Assembly (NCBI RefSeq): GCF_024346315.1
Contig: NZ_JAGQCS010000011.1
Span: 18,262-82,261 of the forward strand
DNA: 64,000 bases
Source of the DNA: Cyanobium sp. ATX 6F1
Lineage (GTDB): Bacteria; Cyanobacteriota; Cyanobacteriia; PCC-6307; Cyanobiaceae
Reading direction: 5' to 3'
The position numbers and the translations under genes were made by a program. Within the stretch, counting starts at the first letter, position 1. Every line of letters starts with the position of its first letter. Below the pieces are notes generated by a model. The model was not told the origin of the DNA. It did not search any database and saw only the letters and a list, made by a program, of their open reading frames with translations. This document shows positions 32,820 to 41,800 of this stretch, piece after piece.

Positions 32820-33225
32820 GCCGCGCGGGCGGCCCACCCAAGCGTCTCGATCTCGCCCGCGTCTCAATGGACACAGCGCCGATCAGTCCTGCCTATCAAT
32901 GGGGGGTTTCCACAGGCTCCGGGTGTTTTCCCCAGCTCAAACGGGGTTTTTCCACAGTTCAAGCCACCTGAAGGGTTGCTGGGCCAAGAGCGTTGGGGAT
33001 TTCCCGATTTGGCACCAACGGAACTTGACAGCCACGCGCCATCGACCAAGGTCCGGGGCGCCCAGCACTGACGCCATGCAAGTCCCCTGCGCTGGAAGCC
33101 ATCTCATTTTGATGCGACGTGCGCTCAGAAGAGACCTCCGCTTTGACGCCTCGGGGCCTGTTGTGTCTTTCTTAGGGGGTAGTCACGGACGGCAGACCTT
33201 GGACGGCGTTGGCGGGGTTGATGGG
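32820..33225. other. Non-coding gap with three DnaA-box-like words
   Basis: About 400 bases without a convincing gene. GTTTCCACA (32906), TTTTCCCCA (32925) and TTTTCCACA (32948) fall within 51 bases. The last is an exact match to the cyanobacterial DnaA box TTTTCCACA; the other two differ by one base each. The rest shows nothing I can name. Confidence 0.45.
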
Positions 33226-33516
33226 ATGGAGCAGACGCCAAGGAACCAGGAACGTGACCACCTTTCCCGTTGCATCGCCCGCCAGACGGCTGATAAGCCC
33301 GCCGTTCCGGACGCCGCCAGCGTCAGCCTGGAAGCCGAGGTTCCCGAGGTCCTGTTCGATGGCATGCGGGAGTTCATCCAGGCTCACCCCCACTGGGATC
33401 AATACCGGGTGATGACCTCGGCCCTGGCCGGGTTCCTGTTCCAGAACGGCTGCACCGATCGCACCGTGGCCCAGCACTACCTGCACGGCCTGTTCCGGCG
33501 CCAGGGCCAGCCCTGA
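33226..33516 (+). CDS. DUF2811 family cyanobacterial protein
   Basis: The conserved part is SLEAEVPEVLFDGMREFIQAHPHWDQYRVMTSALAGFLFQNG, then DRTVAQHYLHGLFRR, the DUF2811 pattern, a small helical protein found in cyanobacteria. The ATG at 33226 gives 96 residues; the family is usually shorter, so an internal alternative start is possible. Function unknown. A strong hairpin terminator follows at 33565. Confidence 0.82.
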   Translation: MEQTPRNQERDHLSRCIARQTADKPAVPDAASVSLEAEVPEVLFDGMREFIQAHPHWDQYRVMTSALAGFLFQNGCTDRTVAQHYLHGLFRRQGQP

Positions 33517-33564
33517 GCTCAGCCCTGGGACAGGGAACGCATCAACCTGCTCAGGCACAAAAAA

Positions 33565-33590
33565 AAAGCGGGAGGCTGAACTCCCGCTTT
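33565..33590 (+). terminator. Bidirectional rho-independent terminator
   Basis: A ten-base perfect stem AAAGCGGGAG / CTCCCGCTTT with a six-base loop, preceded by a run of A residues and ending in T. It lies between the convergent DUF2811 and GMC genes and can serve both. Confidence 0.85.
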
Positions 33591-33697
33591 GGATCTCCCT
33601 TGCCCGACCCGTTGAAGGTCGCCCCCAGAGTGTGCGGCTTCTCGCCGGTGGGAACTGTGGTCATCGACACCACAGGAGCCGTTCGATGTCGAAGTGC

Positions 33698-35347
33698 TCA
33701 CAGAGCCTTGAGCTCACCGCTGCGCAGGTCCGCGGCAGCCCGCTCGCAGGCCCGCCAGGTGATCGCCATCTCCGTGAGCGTCGGGCTCTGCCAGCCGGCG
33801 CTGGGCCAGCAGGCCCCATCCACCACAAGCAGATTGGGGGCCCGCCAGCAACGGTTCCAGGGGTCGACGACACCCTCGTTCTCCGTCGCCGCCATCGGCG
33901 CGCCTCCGAGCTCATGGATGTAGTAGCCGGGGGGTGGGGCCTCCGGGGCCAGGGCGATGCTGCGGCGCAGCAGTGGCTCGATCAAGGGCATCAGGAACAG
34001 GTCTTCGAGCGGACGGATCTCGCCGCCGGCGGCCGCCACCACCTCCCCCATGCGCCGGTGCATGTGCGCCACCATCCGCTGTTCGTTCTCGCCCCAGGCG
34101 CAATCGATGTGGGCGATCGGCAGGCCCCAGGCATCGCTGCGGGCGGTGTCCAGGCGCACATGGTTGCGGGGGTCACTCAGCATCTCCCCATGGCCGATCA
34201 GGAAACCCACGGCCTCGCTGCGGCGGCGCTTGAGCATCCCGGGCGGATCGAAGCGCTGCACGGCACCCCAGAGCCCATAACCGCGCAGGAAGGGCAACCC
34301 CTCGCGCGCCTCGAGATTCACGGTGTTGGGGATGAAGACGCTGCCCGCCCCCGAGAGCTCCTGGGCACGGGGGGGGGCGGGCTGATCGGGCAGGCGAAAG
34401 AAACGGCTGCTGGAGATGTGATCCATCAGGCCATGGCCCAGGCCCCCGGAGGGATCCACCAGGCCGCCGGCGCGCTGGTCCTCGCCGGAGGCCAGCAGCA
34501 GCCGCACGCTCTCGATCGTCGAGGCGCACAGCACCACCAACGGAGCCGTTTCGCGCCGGCGCGTGCGGCTCAGGCGCTCGACATAGACCACCGCCTCGGC
34601 GCGGGATCCGGAGCGATCCAGCTCCACATGGCTCACCACCGCATCACTGCGCACGCTCACCCGGCCGGTGGCCAGCGCCCGCCCCAGGCAGCCCCCCTGG
34701 GAGCTGGAGGCCGGCCAGCCGGCGCGGGCACCACCCCGGTGCAGGGCAAAGCCACGGGAATGAATGAGAGGCAGCCGCAGCTCCTGGTCGATCGCCCCCT
34801 GCAGATGCACTTCAGCTGGGGTGAAGGGCAAGGGCGGGCCGTAGTCGCCATCCGGTAACTGGGGCAGACCATCGCGGCCGCCGCGCACGCCCAGCAGCCT
34901 CTCCAGCCGGGCGTAGTAGGGAGCCAGGTGGTCGTGGCCGATGGGCCAGCTCGGGCCATGGCCATCGCGCTCGCCGGCCTTGAACTCGAGATCCGACAAC
35001 CGCAGGGTGATGCCGCCCCAGGTGAGGCTCTTACCGCCCACCTGCCGGCCCCGGGTCCACAGGAACGGCCGCTCCGACGGGGTGCCGTAGGGGTTCTCGC
35101 CCTCGTCGACGAACAACTCGGGATTGGCCTTCCAGTAGCCGGGGTGGCTGGCCTGCCGTTTCTGGGCTCCGCTGGTGAGTTTGGCCAGCCGCCGCACGGT
35201 GTTCAGCGGTTCGGAGCCCAGGGCCCGCTCGACGCTCAGGTTCGGGCCGGCCTCGAGCACCAGCACCTGCAGACCGGCCTCGGCCAGCACCATGGCCGCC
35301 ACCCCGCCGGTGGCGCCGGAGCCCACGACGATCGCGTCGAAGGGCAT
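33698..35347 (-). CDS. GMC-family oxidoreductase
   Basis: The 549-residue flavoprotein has the FAD motif DAIVVGSGATGGVAAMVLAEAG at the N-terminus, the GRQVGGKSLTWGG flavin-site stretch, VVLCASTIESVRLLLAS in the middle and a C-terminal GACWPSAGWQSPTLTEMAITW block. GMC enzymes oxidise alcohols such as glucose, choline or aromatic alcohols. The substrate is not predictable here. The start ATG overlaps the stop of the small membrane protein gene upstream (ATGA), so the two are co-transcribed; such small partners may anchor the enzyme or act like the small subunit of gluconate dehydrogenase, which is speculation. Confidence 0.92.
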   Translation of the reverse strand: MPFDAIVVGSGATGGVAAMVLAEAGLQVLVLEAGPNLSVERALGSEPLNTVRRLAKLTSGAQKRQASHPGYWKANPELFVDEGENPYGTPSERPFLWTRGRQVGGKSLTWGGITLRLSDLEFKAGERDGHGPSWPIGHDHLAPYYARLERLLGVRGGRDGLPQLPDGDYGPPLPFTPAEVHLQGAIDQELRLPLIHSRGFALHRGGARAGWPASSSQGGCLGRALATGRVSVRSDAVVSHVELDRSGSRAEAVVYVERLSRTRRRETAPLVVLCASTIESVRLLLASGEDQRAGGLVDPSGGLGHGLMDHISSSRFFRLPDQPAPPRAQELSGAGSVFIPNTVNLEAREGLPFLRGYGLWGAVQRFDPPGMLKRRRSEAVGFLIGHGEMLSDPRNHVRLDTARSDAWGLPIAHIDCAWGENEQRMVAHMHRRMGEVVAAAGGEIRPLEDLFLMPLIEPLLRRSIALAPEAPPPGYYIHELGGAPMAATENEGVVDPWNRCWRAPNLLVVDGACWPSAGWQSPTLTEMAITWRACERAAADLRSGELKAL

Positions 35348-35538
35348 CAGGAGGGGGTCACCTGCCGATCCGTGCTGGGTGTGGCGCTGGGGGTGCGGGC
35401 CCCCAACAGCTCCAGGGTGGCCAGGATCCCATCACCGATCAGATCGATGCTCAACCACACCAGCACCGCCATCACCAGCAGCGGGTGCGTAGCGGAGCGC
35501 TCCGGAGCCGCTGGGGAGGGTGCGTCCGTGATCTCCAT
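35347..35538 (-). CDS. Small single-pass membrane protein next to GMC oxidoreductase
   Basis: The 63-residue protein has one transmembrane helix (LLVMAVLVWLSIDLIGDGILATL) between short polar ends. The stop overlaps the GMC start. Codons for PERSATHP contain the palindrome GGAGCGCTCC followed by GCTACGC, a pattern like short cyanobacterial dispersed repeats. Function unknown. Confidence 0.7.
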   Translation of the reverse strand: MEITDAPSPAAPERSATHPLLVMAVLVWLSIDLIGDGILATLELLGARTPSATPSTDRQVTPS

Positions 35539-35813
35539 CGCAGCCGAGTTCTGGTGGAAGAGTTTGGGGACGAGGTTAGGCCAGCCCCATGGGCGCAGAG
35601 GCGCACGAGAGGGGTCGATTCACAGCCAATTCTCAGTTCGTCGACCTCGTCGCGCAAAATGCTTCCAGCGCAGGAGCATCAAGCGACGCCGACTGGATTG
35701 CGGGCGCGGACGTGCCGCAAAATGTCGTTCTTGTTACCAGTGCAGGTCAATTTTGGCCTGTTCGGGTAGGTCGGTCCTGGAACTCACAATTACTATCAGC
35801 GCTTGGCCTGCCT

Positions 35814-38800
35814 ATGGCGCTTAACGTGCTACTCAGCTACCTGCCCCCCAGTCGCTGGTCGCTGCTTCGATCGAGTTCCAAGATCACTGGCCTCGCGGTC
35901 GGTCTTGCCGCTCTCCTGGCCGGCGTTCCGGTTTCAGCGGGCGAGGTGAGCGCCACCGGCGGCGCCCTGGGCCTGGGCACTGCGGTGAATGGGATGGCGG
36001 GCGGCAGCTGCGCATCGGGCCTGTGCCAGGTGGGCGGCGGCACGGCGGCGGGCAGCAACCTTTTTCACCGTTTTTCGGCCTTCGACACCCGCGGCGGCAT
36101 CACGGGTGTGAACTTCGCCACCGGCGGCGCCTCGAACGTGTTCGTTGGGGTGACCAGCCCCCTGGGCAGCTTCATCGACAAACTTGTCTCGTTCTCTAGC
36201 CCCGGCAACCTGTTCTGGCTCTCCCCGGGCGGCATCGCCATCAGCGGCGCCGGCGGTTTCGCCAACATCCAGCAGCTGAACCTCAGCACCGCCACCGGCT
36301 GGCGGCTGGGCAATGGGGTGTTCGATGCGGCCGGCACCACCGCCGGCCAGGCGGCGTTGCTCAGCGGCGCTCCCCTGCAGGGGGCGGCCGGAGCTCTCAC
36401 CGATCCGGCCAGCCTGGCGGCGATCGGCCTGCAGAACAACGGCGATCTGAGCCTTTCCGGCGGCCTGCTCACCGTCGACCAGAGCCTGCTGCTCGATGCC
36501 CAGGGGGGCAACGTGCTGCTGCAGGCCGCCGGGATCCAGGCACCCAGTATCACGATCAACGGCCACTCCGTGCTGCAGAACACGGCCCTGAGCGCCAGCG
36601 GCGCCAACGGCGGCTCGGTCACGATCGCCGCCGCGGGTTCGGTGGTGAGTGGGGCGCCGATCGAGGCCAAAGGCGGCAGCGGCGCCGGCGGCAGCCTTTC
36701 CATCACCGCTGGCCAGGCGGTGGTGCAGAGCGCCGGCGCACTGCTCGACGTCAGCGGCGCCAGTGCTGGCGGCTCGATCAGCGTGCAGGCGGGCAAGAGC
36801 CTGTTCACATCAAGCACCGCCTCAGCCCTGGGCACGGGCGCTGGCGCCAAGGGCGGCACGATCGAATTCAGCGCCCCTACAGTGCATTTGGCGGCGGCCC
36901 AGCTCGATGCCAGCGGCAGCGGCGGTGGCGGGGCCGTGCGCGTGGGCGGCGGCTTCCAGGGCCAAGCGCTGAGCCTGGGCGGCGCCAACGCCAGCAGCAC
37001 CACGGTGACCGCCGCCAGCAGCCTCAAGGCCGATGCCACGGATCTGGGCAACGGCGGCCAGGTGGTGGTCTGGTCGGAGCAGAGCACCAGCTTCCGCGGC
37101 TCGGTGAGCGCCAAGGGCGGCCCCAATGGCGGCGACGGCGGCGTGCTGGAGGTCTCCGGCAAGGAACAGCTCCTGTTCGGAGGCATGGGCGATGCTTCGG
37201 CGCCCAAGGGCACGCCGGGCAGCCTGCTGCTCGATCCGAAGAACATCGTGATCGCGGCCGATGCCATTGGCTACGACGTCACCCAGCTGGTGGACCCCAA
37301 CCCCGGAATCAGCGACAACTTCGCCCAGGAGGTGACGGTGCTCAGTAGCGGCAACATCGTCGCTACCGATCCCTTCGACGATGCCTTCGGCATCGATGCC
37401 GGCGCCACCTACCTGTTCAACGGCAGCACGGGGGCCTTGCTCTCCACCCTCTCAGGAACGCTCCCCAACAACCAGGTGGGCAGCGGCGGCGTCACCGCGC
37501 TCACCAACGGCAACTATCTGATCTACAGCCCCCTGTGGACGGGCAACTCGCTGACTAGCCAACTGGGTGCCGTCACCTGGGGCAGCGGCACGAGCGGGAT
37601 CATTGGAGCCGTGTCCAGCTCCAACTCGTTGGTGGGCAGCCAGGCCTTTGATCAGGTGGGCATTGGCCGCATCACGGAGGTGGGCAGCGGCAACTACGTG
37701 GTGCGCAGCTACAGGTGGGCCAACGGGACGGCCACGAATGCCGGTGCTGTGACCTGGGGCAGCGGCACCAGCGGCATCAGCGGTGTGGTCAGTGCGGCCA
37801 ACTCGCTTGTGGGCTCGGCCACCGGTGATCTCGTGGGCAGCGGTGATCTGGCCGTACTGAGCAACGGCAACTACGTGGTGGCCAGCCCGCAATGGGGGAA
37901 TACGGGCTCTGGTGCACTGGGTGCCGTCACCTGGGGCAGTGGCTCTAGCGGAATCATTGGAGCCGTGAGCAGCACCAACTCGCTGGTGGGTAGCTCCTTC
38001 GGTGACGAGATGGGGAGTGGCGGGGTGATCGCTCTGACCAACGGCAATTACGTCGTCATCAGTCCGAATTACACAATACCCGCTCCTCTTATTACAACTG
38101 CTTTTTTCCCGTCAAAACCCCGTGCGGGTTCAGTCGCCCAGTTTGATGGATCTACCGGTTTAATTTTTTCAGGCCTCGTCGGCAGCCAAGCCGAGGACCA
38201 GGTGGGCAGCGGCGGCATCACCGAGCTCAGCAATGGCAACTACGTCGTTGCAAGCCCCAAGTGGGCCAACTCAGCAGGTAGCAGCCTCGGTGCTGTGACT
38301 TGGGTCGACCCGCTGGCGGGTGGAAATCAATCTGTGAATAGCAGCAACTCCCTGATTGGAAGCAGCTTTGGAGATTCCGTGGGCAGTGGCGGCGTCACCG
38401 CTGTCAACAACGGCAACTATGTGATCAGCAGTCCCGATTGGGACAACAGCGGTGTCTTCAACGCTGGCGCCGTTACCTGGGTCAATGGCAGTAGCGCGGC
38501 TAGCGGAACACCGAGTTCAGCCAATTCCCTGGTAGGGAGTTCCCCGAACGACCGGGTCGGCGGTTCCGGCATCACGGTTCTGACGAATGGCAACTACGTC
38601 GTGGAAAGCTCCAGCTGGAGCGGAAGCACCCTGACCAGTCAACTGGGAGCCGTCACCTGGGGCAGTGGCACGACCGGCATCAGTGGTGTTGTCAGCTCTG
38701 GGAACTCCCTCGTTGGAAGTACCATCTTCGACATCGTAGGCAATGCCGGCATAACGACCCTGACCAACGGCAACTACGTGGTGGCCAGTTCCTTCTGGGA

Positions 38801-41800
38801 CAACGGCACCGCTATGGATGCCGGAGCGGTCACATGGGGCAATGGCAGCCTCGGGAGCAGCGGTGTGGTGAGTGGCATCAACTCACTGGTGGGCACCAGT
38901 ACCAACGATGCCGTGGGCTCTGACGGGGTGACCGCCCTGATCAACAACGGCAACTACGTGGTAGCCAGTTCCTCCTGGGACAATGGCACCAATGTGAACG
39001 CCGGAGCGGTCACCTGGGCCAATGGCAGCAGCGGCATCACTGGTGCGGTGAGCAGCAGCAATTCCTTGGTGGGAAGTACCAGTGCTGATCAAGTCGGCAT
39101 TGGAGGCATCACGGCTCTCGCCAATGGCAACTTCGTGGTAAGCAGCTTCTACTGGAGCAACACTGCAGCCAGCAGTTCCCCCTCCTCCGAAGGAGCGGTG
39201 ACGTGGGGCAACGGCAACAGCGGCATCACAGGTGTGGTGACAAGCAGCAATTCACTCGTAGGCCTACAGGCGAATGGCTACTACGGCAGGGTTTCTATCT
39301 GCTCGGATGGCTGCTTCTACATCTCAGGCATCAGTGCGCTGAGCGGTGACCGGTTCGTGATCAACAGCAACTCCTACGGCACCGGCGAAGGACTGCTGCA
39401 GATCGCTACGGCCAATGCCCTCACCAATCCCTTCAACTTCTCCAATTCCCCAGGCAGTGATGTCGGGATCAGCCCCGCCCTGATCACCGCCACGGCCAAC
39501 ACCGGCACCGCCGTGGTGCTGCAGGCCAACAATGACATCACGCTCAGGCCAGGCTCGGACATCGTCATCGACAACCCTGGCGGAACGAGTGGATCGGCCC
39601 CCGGTGGCAACCTCACCCTCCAGGCCGGGCGCTCGATTGATCTGCAATCCAGCATCAGAACTGATGGTGCCAACCTCACCCTCATCGCCAACGATCCCGC
39701 CGCCATTTCCACCTTCCGCGATGCCGGCCTGGCGACGGTCACCATGGCGGCGGGAACCAGCATCGACCTCAACACCAACACCGCCGGTGCCGCTGCCGGT
39801 GCGTTGTATCTGAGCCAGTTTTCCTCCACCCTGGGAGTGCCACCATCGGCTGGGGTGGTCAGCCTGACGGACATCACCGCGGGCCTGATCACCGTGGATG
39901 CCCGGGATGGGCTCAGCCTCAACGGTACCTTGAATGCGCTCAGTAACAGTCCACTGACTGGCTTGCCCAATGCGGGCCGGTCGCTGGTGCTCTATGCCGG
40001 CGCAGGCTCGTTCCTGAACCCTGGCGGTTCAAGTGCCCTCAACTCACCCAACGGTTGGCTTGTCTATGCGGATTCGCGCTCTACGGATGCCAACTTGCTC
40101 AACTACGACTTCAAGCAATACGGCAAAACCTTCGACGACACCACACCGATTGCAGCCGCCGGCAAAGGAGTGATCTACGGATTCACCCCCGCCCCACTCA
40201 CGGTCAGCTTGGTGAATGCCTCCACCAAGAACTACGACAGCAACGTGGATGCCCCGATCAGTGCAGGCAACTATCTCGTCAGTGGGGCGATCGATGGCGA
40301 CACCGTTCAACTCAATAACCCCGTGCTTGGCGCATACACAACCGCCGGCACCGGTGTGGGCGTAAAGGATGTCGGCACAGGCAAAACCGTCTCCGTCGCT
40401 GGTGTCGCCCTTGCACCCACCCAGATCGTTTACGGCTACTCGCTGGCCAGCTCAACGGCTACGGGAGTGATCGGGGGAATTACAGCCAGACCATTGACGG
40501 CCACGTCGATTAACTCAGGCAACTCGACCTATGGATCGCCCCTGAGTCCTGGTGCCGTCAACCTATCGAACATTGTCGGAACTGAACTGGTCACGGCTTC
40601 CGCCTCCGTCAACACAGGCGCCCTCAGCACAAGCGGCAACCCCATCTTTGGTGCCTACACACAGTCCGCCAGCGCAACACTCTCTGGCGCTGATGCCAAT
40701 AACTACTCCTTCTCTGGTTTCACAACAACAACGCCCAACTACAACATCAACAAGCTCGCGCTCTCAGGCGCTGCCATTGCCGCGAGCAGCTCCATCTACG
40801 GCTCGGCGCTCGTTCCAGGCGCCGTCAGCTTCTCCAACATCGTCGGCCTTGATGCCGTCGGCTCCAGCGCCTTCGTCAATACAGCCGCCCTCAGCATCAG
40901 CAATAACCCCGTCTTTGGCTCCTACACCCAGAGCGCCTCTGCCCTCTCCGGCGCTGATGCCGCTAACTATTCCTTCTTGGGCTTCACAACAGCCACTCCC
41001 AATTACTCCATCAGCAAGCTCGCCCTCGCAGGGCCGGCCATCGCCGCTGGAACATCCATCTACGGCTCCGCCCTCGCTCCAGGTGTCGTCAGCTTCTCCA
41101 ACATCGTCGGCCTTGATGCCGTCGGATCCAGCGCCGCCGTCAATACCTCAACTCTCAGCACAAGCGGCAACCCCATCTTTGGTGCCTACACACAGAGCGC
41201 CAGCGCCACACTCTCTGGCGCTGATGCCGCCAACTACTCCTTCTCTGGCTTCACAACAGCCACGCCCAACTACAACATCAACAAGCTCGCTCTCTCAGGC
41301 GCTGCCATTGCCGCGAGCAGCTCCATCTACGGCTCGGCGCTCGTTCCAGGCGCCGTCAGCTTCTCCAACATCATTGGCCTTGATGCCGTCGGATCCAGCG
41401 CCGCCGTCAATACCTCAACTCTCAGCACAAGCGGCAACCCCATCTTTGGCGCCTACACACAGTCCGCCAGCGCAACACTCTCTGGAGCTGATGCCAATAA
41501 CTACTCCTTCTCTGGTTTCACAACAACAACGCCCAACTACAACATCAACAAGCTCGCTCTCTCAGGCGCTGCCATTGCCGCGAGCAGCTCCATCTACGGC
41601 TCGGCGCTCGCTCCAGGTGCCGTAAGCTTCTCCAACATCATTGGCCTTGATGCCGTCGGATCCAGCGCCGCCGTCAATACCTCAACTCTCAGCACAAGCG
41701 GCAACCCCATCTTTGGCGCCTACACACAGTCCGCCAGCGCAACACTCTCTGGAGCTGATACTAATAACTACTCCTTCTCTGGTTTCGCAACAACAACGCC

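Noticed and set aside
31500..32867. 455-residue minus-strand frame opposite cbiX
   Set aside because: Histidine- and valine-rich antisense translation with no conserved motif, covering a certain gene.
32906..32956. Chromosome replication origin
   Set aside because: Only three DnaA-like words are present, and neither dnaA, dnaN nor an AT-rich unwinding region is nearby; recorded as a minor finding only.
40552..41625. 357-residue serine/proline-rich frame inside the exoprotein gene
   Set aside because: It is the tandem repeat read in a second frame; the main frame has the conserved repeat and export domains.
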